A stretch of 64,000 nt of DNA from Brevundimonas intermedia (lineage in GTDB: Bacteria; Pseudomonadota; Alphaproteobacteria; Caulobacterales; Caulobacteraceae), in NCBI RefSeq assembly GCF_004614235.1, contig NZ_SPVH01000007.1, forward strand, positions 62,001-126,000, written 5' to 3'. Positions 35,689-47,778 of the stretch are shown here, piece by piece (positions within the stretch are counted from its first letter, which is position 1; each line of letters starts with the position of its first letter). The notes under the pieces are model-generated. The model worked only from the letters and a program-made list of their open reading frames with translations, made no database searches and was not told where the DNA came from. The translations under genes and the position numbers were made by a program.

Positions 35689-36152
35689 GCGGTCCCCACA
35701 AGCTGGCGTCGGTCGAACTGGACGCGGTCACCTTGCCCGCCGCGACGGCCGAGATCGAGCATGAGCGCCGGGTCGCCATCTTCGATCTGGTCGAGAAGAA
35801 CAGCTTCGAGCCCGTCGGCGCCGAAGGTGGACCCTATAAGCTGAAGCTGTCTTTGCAGGACAATCGTCTGGTGTTCGACATCGACGGCGAGAACTTCAAC
35901 CGCACCTACGCCATCAGCCTGACGCCGCTGAAGGGCGTGATCAAAGACTATCTGCTGATCTGCGACAGCTATTACGAGGCCCTGCGCGGCTCGTCTCCCA
36001 GCCAGATCGAATCGGTCGACATGGGCCGGCGTGGCCTGCACAACGAGGGGGCCGACCAGTTGAAGACACGACTGGACGGCAAGATCGTCGTCGATCATGA
36101 AACGGCGCGGCGGCTGTTTACGTTACTGTGTGCGCTCTACCGTCGCGGCTGA
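35685..36152 (+). CDS. UPF0262-family protein
   Basis: Protein of 155 residues. Characteristic blocks are EHERRVAIFDLVEKNSFEP and the C-terminal FTLLCALYRRG. Cytoplasmic, alphaproteobacterial, of unknown function. It overlaps the DUF2948 gene by 4 bp, so translation is coupled. In many relatives hisD lies between these two families, but here it is absent. Confidence 0.9.
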   Translation: MSGPHKLASVELDAVTLPAATAEIEHERRVAIFDLVEKNSFEPVGAEGGPYKLKLSLQDNRLVFDIDGENFNRTYAISLTPLKGVIKDYLLICDSYYEALRGSSPSQIESVDMGRRGLHNEGADQLKTRLDGKIVVDHETARRLFTLLCALYRRG

Positions 36153-36255
36153 CCTCGACTATCTCTGCGTTTTCGGGCATTAGGCCCCTCCATTCCGCCC
36201 CTCGCGCCCGCCCGGCGTGGGGTCGAACGCATTTTAATCGGGCGTGAGAGGCCGC

Positions 36256-36474
36256 ATGGCTAAGGAAGAACTACTTGAGTTTCCCGGCACCGTCAGCGAA
36301 CTGCTGCCGAACGCCACCTTCCGCGTGACGCTTGAGAACGACCACGAGATCATCGCCCACACGGCGGGCAAGATGCGCAAGAACCGCATCCGCGTGCTGG
36401 CCGGCGACAAGGTCCTGGTCGAAATGACCCCCTACGACCTGACCAAGGGTCGCATCACCTATCGCTTCAAGTAA
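36256..36474 (+). CDS. infA: Translation initiation factor IF-1
   Basis: Protein of 72 residues, an S1-type OB fold that binds the ribosomal A site during initiation. The sequence is the standard one ([37 protein letters not shown]). The maf gene starts at the base after its stop codon, so the two are co-transcribed. Confidence 0.98.
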   Translation: MAKEELLEFPGTVSELLPNATFRVTLENDHEIIAHTAGKMRKNRIRVLAGDKVLVEMTPYDLTKGRITYRFK

Positions 36475-37056
36475 GTGAGCGCGGGTCGTCCCGAACTGGT
36501 GCTGGCTTCGGCCAGCCCGCGCCGCATCGAACTGCTGGCGCAGGTCGGGATCACGCCCGACCATATCGATCCCGCCGACATCGACGAGACGCCTCTGAAG
36601 GGCGAGACGCCACCGCGTCTCGCCGAACGTCTGGCGACCTCGAAGGCTCAGGTCGTGGCTGCACGGCGTCCCTACGCCGTAGTCATCGCCGCCGATACGG
36701 TCGTGTCGGTCGGTCGTCGCTTCCTGGAGAAGGCGGCGGACGAGGCTGAGGCGATCCGTTTTCTGAAGCTGTTGTCCGGCCGCAATCACCGCGTCTTCAC
36801 CGGCGTGGCGGTGGTGCGTGACGGCAAGCTGTCGTCGCGCGTCAACGAGACGCGCGTGACCTTCAAGCCGCTGTCGGACCACGAGATCGCGACCTATGTC
36901 GCCACAGGCGACTGGCGTGGCAAGGCCGGCGGCTATGGCATCCAGGGGCCGGCCGGCGCCTTCGTCCAGCGAATCGTCGGCAGCCATCCTTCGGTGATGG
37001 GTCTGCCGGTCTATGAGGCCGTCCAGCTGTTGAACGGCGTCGGCTGGCGCGCATGA
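36475..37056 (+). CDS. maf: Maf-family nucleotide pyrophosphatase
   Basis: Protein of 193 residues with a GTG start directly after infA. Maf proteins hydrolyse non-canonical nucleoside triphosphates and are linked to septum formation. Seen: LASASPRRIELL at the N-terminus, the catalytic Asp in IAADTVVSV, the TGVAVV strand and the C-terminal GSHPSVMGLPV. It overlaps the RNase E/G gene by 4 bp, continuing the infA-maf-rng-yacG chain. Confidence 0.93.
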   Translation: MSAGRPELVLASASPRRIELLAQVGITPDHIDPADIDETPLKGETPPRLAERLATSKAQVVAARRPYAVVIAADTVVSVGRRFLEKAADEAEAIRFLKLLSGRNHRVFTGVAVVRDGKLSSRVNETRVTFKPLSDHEIATYVATGDWRGKAGGYGIQGPAGAFVQRIVGSHPSVMGLPVYEAVQLLNGVGWRA

Positions 37057-38087
37057 GCGGCGCGGTCGAGGTCTTCCTCGACGAGACGCCCGGCGAGACG
37101 CGCGGCGTGGTCATGCGTGACGGGCGCTACACCCATCTTTTGATCCATCGCGAAAACGACCCGGCCCAGACGCGGCTCGGCGCCCGGTTGATCGGCCGCG
37201 TGACCGAAGTGAATCAGGGCCTGCGCGGCGCCTTCGTCGATATCGGCGCCGATACCGCTGCCTTCCTGCCCTTTCCTCGCAACGAGCGCCTGAGCCAAGG
37301 CGAACGGCTGGAAGTCGTCGTCACTGCCGAGCCTCGGACCGGGAAGGGCGCCGTGGTTCGTCGCCTTGGGCCGGGGGAGGGAACGCCCCGCCTGCTTCAG
37401 GCCGCGCCCAGTATCGCCGAACAGTTGCGCGAACTCGCGCCCGACGAGGAATCAATCGTCGGAATCGCCGCCATCGACGCGGTCATAGAGGCTGAGGAAG
37501 AGGCGCTGGCCCGGTCCTGCGTCTTCGGGTCGCACGGAATCGACCTGGCCATCGAACGCACTCGCGCCCTGGTGGCCGTGGACATCGATTTCGCCTCGAT
37601 GCCCGGTCGTGATCCGAAACAGGCGAGAGCGGTCGCAAATCGTGAGGGGCTAAGACAGGCGGCGCGGCTGATCGGGCTTCGGAACTGGTCCGGTCTGGTC
37701 GTCATCGACCTGGTCGGGGATGGTCAGGACGCCGAGGCGCAGTCCAAGAGCGCCAGGGCCGCCTTCGCCCACGAACCGCAGGCCGTTTTCGGACCCGTCA
37801 GTCGATTCGGCCTGTTGCAGGTGTCGCTGCCTTGGCGACGCACGCCGATCGAGGAGGTGTTGCTCGACGCCAGTGGACGGCCGTCGGTCCAGACGCGCGC
37901 CCTATCGCTTGTGCGGCATCTACGGCGTCAGCTCTTGTCCGACACTCTATCCCCGCGCATCACCGCACGCTGCGCGCCGGAGGAAGCCGCCATCGCCAGC
38001 CCAATGGCGGCGCGACTGGGGCCGCGGGCCCATGTGCAGGCCGACGTCGCCGTCCCCGTCGGACGCGGCAATATAGAAGAGAGTTGA
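37053..38087 (+). CDS. Short RNase E/G-family ribonuclease
   Basis: Protein of 344 residues, shorter than RNase G (about 490). The S1 RNA-binding domain is at the N-terminus (IGRVTEVNQGLRGAFVDIG). The magnesium-binding aspartates of the DNase I-like catalytic domain are kept (ALVAVDIDF and GLVVIDLVG). The CPxC zinc-link and the small domain that make the RNase E/G tetramer are missing. It may be a monomeric or differently assembled nuclease. The conserved infA-maf-rng-yacG order is common in Alphaproteobacteria, so the short form is probably typical rather than truncated. Confidence 0.85.
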   Translation: MSGAVEVFLDETPGETRGVVMRDGRYTHLLIHRENDPAQTRLGARLIGRVTEVNQGLRGAFVDIGADTAAFLPFPRNERLSQGERLEVVVTAEPRTGKGAVVRRLGPGEGTPRLLQAAPSIAEQLRELAPDEESIVGIAAIDAVIEAEEEALARSCVFGSHGIDLAIERTRALVAVDIDFASMPGRDPKQARAVANREGLRQAARLIGLRNWSGLVVIDLVGDGQDAEAQSKSARAAFAHEPQAVFGPVSRFGLLQVSLPWRRTPIEEVLLDASGRPSVQTRALSLVRHLRRQLLSDTLSPRITARCAPEEAAIASPMAARLGPRAHVQADVAVPVGRGNIEES

Positions 38088-38090
38088 GCC

Positions 38091-38255
38091 ATGGCGACCT
38101 GCCCGATCTGCCGCAAGGCCGACGCCGATCCCAAGTACAAGCCCTTCTGCTCGCGCCGCTGCTCCGAGGTCGACCTGCAGCGTTGGTTCACAGGCGGCTA
38201 CGCCATTCCGGCCGCCCTGGACGAGGGCGCCGAAGATGATGGCGAAAAGGACTGA
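38091..38255 (+). CDS. yacG: DNA gyrase inhibitor YacG
   Basis: Protein of 54 residues with a four-cysteine zinc site: CPICRK near the start and FCSRRCSEVDL later, followed by RWFTGGYAIP. YacG binds GyrB and blocks DNA binding. It starts 3 bp after the RNase E/G stop, with the pattern AGAGAG upstream, and closes the operon before tRNA-Phe. Confidence 0.93.
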   Translation: MATCPICRKADADPKYKPFCSRRCSEVDLQRWFTGGYAIPAALDEGAEDDGEKD

Positions 38256-38318
38256 TTGGGCGCTGGACAGGCGGAAAAGCCTCCCCTATAGACCCGCCTC
38301 TCGCGACGCCGCGTCGGC

Positions 38319-38394
38319 GCCTGGATAGCTCAGCTGGTAGAGCAGCGGATTGAAAATCCGCGTGTCGGTGGTTCGAACCCGCCTCCAGGCACCA
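38319..38394 (+). tRNA. tRNA-Phe(GAA)
   Basis: Seventy-six bases, acceptor GCCTGGA/TCCAGGC, anticodon loop TTGAAAA with anticodon GAA, encoded CCA. All arms pair normally. Confidence 0.97.
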
Positions 38395-38929
38395 TCACTT
38401 TCCTCACATCGATCACTATGCGTTTGAGGCATCACATGATGCTCCTGCGTGTGGCTGTCGCGTGACTACCCTTGGCGTATGAGGCTTGATTGGTCGTTGT
38501 TTCGTTCGATCTGGTAAGATTTAGCCGCAATGCGACGATCTGCGACAAGCTTGCTCCAAATGACGCGCGATCATCATGAAAATGTCGCGCGTCGGCGTTT
38601 TAATGCCAAGGTCGAGTGGAACTTTTCTCCATGTCTCTCGACGGGTTAAAAGCCGCTCTTGTCCCTTGACGCTCCGGTAAGGGTTCGTCAAAGGGTTGAG
38701 ACGCCTTCCCAAGAAGGCGTTAATACGGATTACAGGAGACGCGCTCTCCGAAGGTTCGATCATCAGAGGCTGGGCGGGCGACCGGACGGCCTCTACCGAA
38801 GATTTCAACGGGCCCGGATCCTCGATAGGACGGGGCGCGTTGAAGGAAACATTTCAGGTTGGGGGGCGGTCGCTGACTATGGCCGCACCTTTGGTTCCAC
38901 GAGTCAGACCAAGCAGGAACTGGCGAATT
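38395..38929. other. 535-bp non-coding stretch between tRNA-Phe and exbB
   Basis: No convincing gene. Two clear inverted repeats are present: GACGCGCGA/TCGCGCGTC with a 14-base spacer (38562-38593), followed by GGCGTTTT, and ACGCCTT/AAGGCGT with a 6-base spacer (38701-38720). A TTGACG at about 38665 could be a -35 box. The region is AT-richer than its flanks and probably contains the exbB promoter and a long leader. No Fur box was recognised. Confidence 0.5.
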
Positions 38930-39817
38930 ATGCTGAACAGCAAAAAGACGAACATCCTTCTCGCCATGGCGGGCGCCGCCGCGCTGATGGCGAGCTCGCC
39001 GGTCCTGGCTCAGGCCCCGGCCGAGCCGACCCCGGCTGCCGCACCTGCGGCGACCCCGACGGCAATGGCTCCGGCCGCCGACGCGGCCAACCCCGAAAGC
39101 ATGAACGAAGCCGTTGGCGGCGGTCACGGCGGCGACATCACGCCGATCTCCATGTTCATGGAAGCCACGGTCGTCGTTAAGGTCGTCATGGCCGGCCTGC
39201 TGCTGGCCTCGATCCTCTCGTGGACCCTGCTGCTCATCAAGCTGTTCGAGTTCGGCGCTCTGAACCGCAAGACGGATAACTTCCTCGAAAGCTTCCGCGG
39301 CGCTCGCACCATCGCTGACATGCGCGCCGTCTCGACCCAGGAAGAGTTCGACGGCAACCCGCTGGCCGACATGGCCGCCGCCGCCACCGAGGAAGTCGAG
39401 CTGTCGCGTCAGGCCGGTCTGTCCGTCACGGGCGATCACCTCGACTCGGCTCTGGGCCGCGCCGCCGCCGCCGTCACCGCCGTTCAATCCGGTCTGGCCC
39501 TGCGCCTTTCGGGCGGACAGCAGTTCCTGGCTTCGGTCGGCTCCATCGGTCCGTTCGTCGGACTGTTCGGCACCGTTTACGGCATCATGAACTCCTTCAT
39601 CGGCATCGCGCAGTCCAACACGACCAACCTGGCCGTCGTTGCTCCGGGTATCGCCGAGGCCCTGCTGGCCACCGGTATCGGTCTGTTCGCCGCTATCCCG
39701 GCCGTTGTGTTCTACAACTACTTCAACACGCGGATCGCCGCCTACGGCACCCGCGCCGACGGCTTCGCTGCTGAGCTGCTGAACGGCATCTCGCGTCAGC
39801 TCGACAAGGGAGCGTAA
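38930..39817 (+). CDS. exbB: TonB-system proton channel protein ExbB
   Basis: Protein of 295 residues. The ATG at 38930 follows AGGAA and begins a signal-like segment (MLNSKKTNILLAMAGAAALM) ending VLAQ. After an Ala/Pro-rich linker come three membrane helices of the MotA/TolQ/ExbB family, with the conserved SVGSIGPFVGLFGTVYGIM and ALLATGIGLFAAIPAVVFYN. It forms the pentameric proton channel that powers TonB. An exported, Pro-rich N-terminal extension is common in alphaproteobacterial ExbB. It leads exbB-exbD-tonB. Confidence 0.93.
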   Translation: MLNSKKTNILLAMAGAAALMASSPVLAQAPAEPTPAAAPAATPTAMAPAADAANPESMNEAVGGGHGGDITPISMFMEATVVVKVVMAGLLLASILSWTLLLIKLFEFGALNRKTDNFLESFRGARTIADMRAVSTQEEFDGNPLADMAAAATEEVELSRQAGLSVTGDHLDSALGRAAAAVTAVQSGLALRLSGGQQFLASVGSIGPFVGLFGTVYGIMNSFIGIAQSNTTNLAVVAPGIAEALLATGIGLFAAIPAVVFYNYFNTRIAAYGTRADGFAAELLNGISRQLDKGA

Positions 39818-39822
39818 GACGG

Positions 39823-40257
39823 ATGGCCGCCAAGATTAAAACGGGCGGCGGCGGCAACCAGGTCGAGGCCAACAGCGATATCAACGTCACGCCTTTTGTT
39901 GATATCATGTTGGTCTTGCTCATCATCTTCATGGTCGCGGCTCCGCTCGCTTCCGTGTCGGTGCCCGTCGAGTTGCCAATCGCCGTCGCCAAGGCGGCCC
40001 CGAACCCGCCCAAGCCGGTCTATATTTCGATCCAGAACGACGGCGACGTCTATGTGGGCGACTTCAGGACCGACGTCGGATCCCTGGGTGAAGATCTGAA
40101 AGAACAGATCGGCGCCCGGAACCCGGCGGATGAGCGGATCTTCATTCGGGGCGACCAGAACACCCGTTACGGCGACTTCATGCAGGTCATGAATGCGCTT
40201 CAGGATAACGGCTTCTATAGTGTTGCACTGGTCGGCGAAGACCAGGCGACGAGTTAG
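39823..40257 (+). CDS. exbD: TonB-system protein ExbD
   Basis: Protein of 144 residues with a single N-terminal membrane helix carrying the essential Asp (VDIMLVLLIIFMVAAP) and a periplasmic domain. The segment INVTPFVDIML is the family hallmark. It starts 5 bp after exbB, and tonB follows after 14 bp. It works with ExbB to pass proton energy to TonB. Confidence 0.95.
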   Translation: MAAKIKTGGGGNQVEANSDINVTPFVDIMLVLLIIFMVAAPLASVSVPVELPIAVAKAAPNPPKPVYISIQNDGDVYVGDFRTDVGSLGEDLKEQIGARNPADERIFIRGDQNTRYGDFMQVMNALQDNGFYSVALVGEDQATS

Positions 40258-40271
40258 GGTGCGGAGATAGA

Positions 40272-40985
40272 ATGACAGACGTCGAATATCATCGCAGTCG
40301 TTACGACGTACCCAAGAAGAAGGGCTTCATGGGGGTTTCCTACCCCGTGCTGATCGTCTGCCTGCTGGTCGTCACCATCCTGTTCGCTCTGCTGATCTTC
40401 TTCTTGCAACAGTCGAAGTTCAAGCTGAAGGAGTTCAACTACGTCGACGAGTCCGTCGAGGTCGAGTTGGTCGAGCCGGTTCCGCCGCCTCCGCCGCCCC
40501 CGCCCCCGCCGCCTCCGCCGACGGATACGCCTCCGCCGCCGAAGCTTCAGGTTCGCGTGCCGGCTCCGGTCCCCAACGTCATGCCGCCTCCGCCGGTGAA
40601 CATCACGCCGACGAAGAAGGAAGACCGCGTTGAATATACGGGCCCGCCCGTCAATATTCCTGGACCGCCGCCTCCGCCCGCCCCTCCGGCTCCGGCCCGT
40701 CCGGCGACCATCACGAACGTCTCGTGGTCGCGCCAGCCCCGTCCCGAGTTCCCCGCCCGCGCCCAAGAGCGTGGTATCGAGGAGGGAACGGTCGTCCTGC
40801 TTTGCTCGGTTCAGGCCAATGGTTCGGCTACGAACTGCAGTATCGTTTCCGAAACGCCATCAGGCGCCGGATTTGGTCGTGAAGCTGTGGCGTCCATGCG
40901 TTCTGCGCGCTTTGCGCCAGGTACGGTGGATGGTGTCGCTCAAGGCGGACAAGCGCGCTTCACGGTTCGCTTCCGCCTCCAGTAG
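40272..40985 (+). CDS. tonB: Energy transducer TonB
   Basis: Protein of 237 residues. It has an N-terminal membrane helix (VLIVCLLVVTILFALLIF), a periplasm-spanning linker with 13 consecutive prolines around residue 75, further Pro-rich segments, and the C-terminal TonB domain (PRPEFPARAQERGIEEGTVV split by a short loop, then RSARFAPG). It contacts TonB boxes of receptors such as those at 14287 and 49607. A strong terminator follows at 41009. Confidence 0.93.
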   Translation: MTDVEYHRSRYDVPKKKGFMGVSYPVLIVCLLVVTILFALLIFFLQQSKFKLKEFNYVDESVEVELVEPVPPPPPPPPPPPPPTDTPPPPKLQVRVPAPVPNVMPPPPVNITPTKKEDRVEYTGPPVNIPGPPPPPAPPAPARPATITNVSWSRQPRPEFPARAQERGIEEGTVVLLCSVQANGSATNCSIVSETPSGAGFGREAVASMRSARFAPGTVDGVAQGGQARFTVRFRLQ

Positions 40986-41008
40986 GCCTAGTCTTGCAGT
41001 CAACAGAA

Positions 41009-41035
41009 CGCCCCGGCATCCGCCGGGGCGTTTTT
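41009..41035 (+). terminator. Intrinsic terminator after tonB
   Basis: Perfect 9-bp stem CGCCCCGGC/GCCGGGGCG, loop ATCC, then TTTTT. Confidence 0.95.
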
Positions 41036-41108
41036 GTTTGTTCATGCCGCACTCTATGCTTGATTGGTTGGTGAGGCCTCGGTAGAGAACGCGCCTCGCG
41101 ATGCGCGG

Positions 41109-41185
41109 GCCGCCTTAGCTCAGTTGGTTAGAGCGCCGGTTTGTGGAACCGGAGGTCCTCAGTTCAAGCCTGAGAGGCGGTACCA
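41109..41185 (+). tRNA. tRNA-His(GTG)
   Basis: Seventy-seven bases with encoded CCA. Anticodon loop TTGTGGA gives anticodon GTG. The acceptor is GCCGCCT/AGGCGGT, so position 72 is U facing G1, and the discriminator base 73 is A instead of the near-universal C. This matches the form described for some Alphaproteobacteria that lack the extra G-1. Confidence 0.95.
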
Positions 41186-41296
41186 TCGCAAAGCACGGCC
41201 GGGCTTGCAGCCCGCCGTCGCAGCGACCATCTCCTGATCATCGGCCGCCACTTTAGGGTTTTGGGTCGATCCCCAACATCGACAGGAGAAAGCCTC

Positions 41297-42283
41297 ATGA
41301 AGACGCGCAAGCTGGGTCCGAACGGTCCCGAGGTTTCGGCCATAGGGTTGGGCTGCATGGGCATGAGCGCTTTCTACGGCGGCTCGGACGAGGCCCAGTC
41401 CATCTCGGTCATCCATCGCGCGCTCGATCTCGGCATCACCCTGTTCGACACCGCCGAGATGTACGGCCCCCACACCAACGAGGTCCTGGTGGGCAAGGCG
41501 CTGAAGGACCGGCGCGATCAGGCCTTCATCGCCACCAAGTTCGGCATCAACTACAACGCCGACCGCACCAAGCTGATGACCGACGGCAGTCCGGCAAACG
41601 TTCGCCGCGCCATCGAGGGCAGTTTGCAACGCCTCGGCGTCGATCACGTCGACCTCTACTATCTGCACCGCGTCGATCCGGACACGCCGATCGAGGAGAC
41701 GGTCGGGGCGATGGCCGAACTGGTCAAAGAGGGCAAGGTCCGCTTCCTGGGCCTGTCCGAGGCCGCGCCGGAGACCCTGCGCAAGGCCCATGCGACTCAT
41801 CCGATCACGGCGCTGCAGACGGAATATTCGCTGTGGACGCGCGATCCCGAGGAAGAGCTGTTCTCGGTCGTGCGCGAACTGGGCATCGGCTTCGTGCCGT
41901 ACAGCCCCCTGGGCCGGGGGTTTCTGTCGGGCGACATCACCTCGATCGACGATCTGGACGCCGACGACTTCCGTCGCACCAATCCGCGCTTCATGGGCGA
42001 GAACTTCCAGAAGAACCTGGATCTGGTGGACGCCGTGAAGACCATCGCCGCAGACAAGGGTGTCACCGCCGCCCAACTGGCCCTGGCCTGGGTGCTGGCG
42101 CAGGGCGAGGATCTGGTCCCGATCCCCGGCACACGCCGCATCGCGACCCTGGAGCAGAATGCGGCGGCTGCGGATGTCCTTCTGACGCTCGAAGATCTGG
42201 CGCGGATCGAGGCGGTCTTCCCCAAGGGCGCCGCGACGGGGCATCGTTACGCCGAGGCGGCGCGAGCGGCCCTGAACCGCTAA
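41297..42283 (+). CDS. Aldo/keto reductase
   Basis: NADPH-dependent reductase of 328 residues, TIM-barrel fold. Catalytic residues are seen in order: Asp (LFDTAEMYG, with the Tyr), Lys (ATKFG) and His (LYYLHRVD). The C-terminal [13 protein letters not shown] binds NADPH phosphate. It belongs to the group annotated as pyridoxal or general aldehyde reductases (YakC-like); the substrate cannot be inferred. ACAGGAGAA precedes the ATG and a terminator follows. Confidence 0.9.
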   Translation: MKTRKLGPNGPEVSAIGLGCMGMSAFYGGSDEAQSISVIHRALDLGITLFDTAEMYGPHTNEVLVGKALKDRRDQAFIATKFGINYNADRTKLMTDGSPANVRRAIEGSLQRLGVDHVDLYYLHRVDPDTPIEETVGAMAELVKEGKVRFLGLSEAAPETLRKAHATHPITALQTEYSLWTRDPEEELFSVVRELGIGFVPYSPLGRGFLSGDITSIDDLDADDFRRTNPRFMGENFQKNLDLVDAVKTIAADKGVTAAQLALAWVLAQGEDLVPIPGTRRIATLEQNAAAADVLLTLEDLARIEAVFPKGAATGHRYAEAARAALNR

Positions 42284-42301
42284 GGCCGATAGGCGGACAT
42301 G

Positions 42302-42339
42302 AAAAAAAGGCCCGGTCGGATCGCTCCGGCCGGGCCTTT
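42302..42339. terminator. Bidirectional intrinsic terminator between convergent genes
   Basis: A run of seven A, stem GGCCCGGTCGG/CCGGCCGGGCC (imperfect) and TTT. It separates the aldo/keto reductase from the DUF2147 gene. Confidence 0.8.
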
Positions 42340-42360
42340 CGTCTGTCTGGCGCTTCGATC

Positions 42361-42783
42361 CTACTGGATGCGGGTCCAGGTCTGGGTCTTGCACAGGGGG
42401 GCGACGACGCAGCCGCGCAGATTCAGGCTGTTGTCACCGGTCATGGTGATGGTGCCGCGATAGGTGCGGCCGTCAGCCGGGTTGTAGACCGAGCCGTTGC
42501 GCCATTCGGTCGGGCCGCCGGTGAAGCCCGTCAGCATGGGCAGGTTGCGAAGCGTGCGGCTGCGCAGGGCGGTGTCGCGGTTCTGCGTGTCGCGGGCGTT
42601 GGCGTCGGCGCGGATATGGTTCGACGTGACCAGCGTGCCGCACAGCGCCTGACCACAGCGCGCGATGCGAACCTGGCCGCCGTTGGTCGGCGTCTGCCAC
42701 AGGCCGGTCGGATCGCCGGCCAGGGCCGGGGAGGCGAGGGCGGCCACCAGGGTGGCGGCGGCCAGCATGATCTTGATCTTCAT
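42361..42783 (-). CDS. DUF2147-family secreted protein
   Basis: Protein of 140 residues. The start at 42783 is set by AAAGGGA upstream and gives a signal peptide ending SPALAG. The mature part matches DUF2147: DPTGLWQTPTNGGQVRIARC, GQALCGTLV and GRTYRGTITM. Four cysteines may form two disulphides. DUF2147 proteins are small periplasmic beta-barrels of the lipocalin type with unknown ligand. Confidence 0.88.
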   Translation of the reverse strand: MKIKIMLAAATLVAALASPALAGDPTGLWQTPTNGGQVRIARCGQALCGTLVTSNHIRADANARDTQNRDTALRSRTLRNLPMLTGFTGGPTEWRNGSVYNPADGRTYRGTITMTGDNSLNLRGCVVAPLCKTQTWTRIQ

Positions 42784-42898
42784 AGTCGTTCCCTTTCGTC
42801 GGGCGGTTTCGCCGCCCGTTGAAGGCGACGTTGATCCCGGTTTCAGTTGAAAACAAGGCTGAAACAACGGGTATCGCCAACGAAAACCGGACCTTAAG

Positions 42899-46298
<3,400 letters not shown>

Positions 46299-46299
<1 letters not shown>

Positions 46300-46802
46300 T
46301 GCGTCGGCTTGCGGCGGCGCTGTCGCTCTGCGTGCTGGCGTTGGGGGCGTGCGAACGACGGGAGGCGAAGGCGCCCGTCGCAGATAGTGCGCCCCCTGCG
46401 GCCGTGGCGTTCAGCCACCGGCTGAGCGAGGACATTTCCGGCGAATATCGCTCGGCGCCCGATGCGGAAGGCGGCACGACGTCGCTGTTCATCGGGCAGA
46501 CGACGGCCTTCGCCAGCTGGGAGGCGGGAGATCGCACGGCGCCGCCGCTGCTTCTGACGCTGACGGGGCCGGGTGGGGAGGCGCGGATCACGCCAGAGGC
46601 CTATGTCGTCACCGACGATTCCGTGCAGATGAGGGGCGCGACGCCTGACGGTGGAGTTGTCCAGTTTCAGGCTCGTCTCGACCAGGGCGCGCTGGCCACC
46701 GCGCGTAGAAACCTGGGGGACCACACGCCTGTCCTTACCGGGACGGTGACAGTGGACGGACGGCGCACGGCCGTCATCCTGAGCCGGTGGGGCGGGGACT
46801 GA
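46299..46802 (+). CDS. Hypothetical lipoprotein coupled to the M28 peptidase
   Basis: Protein of 167 residues with a lipobox (LGAC at about residue 18). The rest is soluble and mostly beta in character (TTSLFIGQTTAFASWEAG, TGTVTVDGRRTAVI). No family recognised. It shares one base with the M28 gene stop (TGATG), so it is translated from the same mRNA and may be a partner of the peptidase. Confidence 0.75.
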
Positions 46803-47115
46803 TCAGAGCGCCAGGCGGACCAGCAGATACACCCCTCCGGCGATCGCGGCCCACAGCAGAAGGCTGAGCCCCACCAGCAAGGCCGACGGAGCGTTTTCCC
46901 GACCAGCGGGGCCCGGTGGGGGATCGCTTCAGATTCACGTCCGCCGGAGAGGCGAGGGGCGCGACGGGCGGGAGGGTTTGGCGGGCACGATGCAACCTGT
47001 GATAGCGAAGAAGACGCCGGTCAAGAAGTCTGGGCTTGCGCGTCCAGGCCGTAAACGCATGAGGAGTTGCCAAAATTGCAACCTTGAGAAATAGTCCGCC
47101 GGGGAGGGCGGACCG
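46803..47115. other. 313-bp stretch without a clear gene
   Basis: On the minus strand the bases from about 46920 down to 46803 read as a frame ending in a good membrane helix (ALLVGLSLLLWAAIAGGVYL, then LVRLAL and stop). Upstream the frame runs into a stop with no ATG, so it may be the frameshifted end of a small membrane protein. The right half is probably the promoter of the sugar transferase gene. Confidence 0.35.
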
Positions 47116-47778
47116 ATGGCGATAGCGGAGGCCGCTGGGCGGCGGCAGGCGCGGGTGCGTCCGAACACGTCTCGACGTGGTGGCGACCAGGCGCGGTGGA
47201 TCCGCGTGCTCGACGTCGTCGTCTCGCTGGCTGCGATTCTGTTCTTTCTCCCGCTGATGGTTCTGACGGCGCTGGCGATCCGGGGCCAGGATGGCGGGCC
47301 GGCGTTGTTTCGTCAGGCGCGGCTGGGGCGGGGCGGCGTGCTGTTCGATTGCCTGAAGTTCCGGTCGATGGCCGTCGACGCCGAGGCCCGTCTGCCCGAT
47401 CTGATGGACGCGGAATGGGCGGCGGCGCGCAAGTTCAGGCGCGACGCCCGCGTGACCCGCCTGGGGCGCGTGCTGCGGCTGTCCAGCCTGGATGAACTGC
47501 CCCAACTGATCAACGTCTTGAGGGGGGAGATGTCCCTGGTCGGGCCGCGTCCGATCGTGCTGGGCGAGGCGCAACTGTATGGACGGCGGCTGCAAGCCTA
47601 TTGCGCGGTGCGGCCCGGCCTGACCGGTCTGTGGCAGATTTCCGGCCGCAACGACGTGGCTTATTGCCGTCGCGTGGCCATGGATGTCTGGCTGGTCAGA
47701 AACGCCTCGGTCCGCGTCTACCTGATGATCCTGGCCCGGACGATCCACGCTGTCTTGAGCCGAAGAGGCGCCTGTTAG
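47116..47778 (+). CDS. Monotopic phosphoglycosyl transferase (bacterial sugar transferase)
   Basis: Protein of 220 residues that moves a sugar phosphate from a UDP-sugar to undecaprenyl phosphate, starting exopolysaccharide or O-antigen units. Seen: one N-terminal hydrophobic helix (about residues 32-54), FDCLKFRSM, LSSLDELPQLINVLRGEM, SLVGPRP and RPGLTGLWQISGRN. It lacks the four-helix N-terminal part of WbaP-type enzymes, so it is of the PglC/minimal type. No glycosyltransferase genes adjoin it, which leaves the polymer unknown. Confidence 0.9.
   Translation: MAIAEAAGRRQARVRPNTSRRGGDQARWIRVLDVVVSLAAILFFLPLMVLTALAIRGQDGGPALFRQARLGRGGVLFDCLKFRSMAVDAEARLPDLMDAEWAAARKFRRDARVTRLGRVLRLSSLDELPQLINVLRGEMSLVGPRPIVLGEAQLYGRRLQAYCAVRPGLTGLWQISGRNDVAYCRRVAMDVWLVRNASVRVYLMILARTIHAVLSRRGAC

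Noticed and set aside
41108..41108. Genomic G before tRNA-His read as the canonical G-1
   Set aside because: A G is present in the DNA, but the facing base 73 is A and not C, so it does not show that the mature tRNA keeps it.
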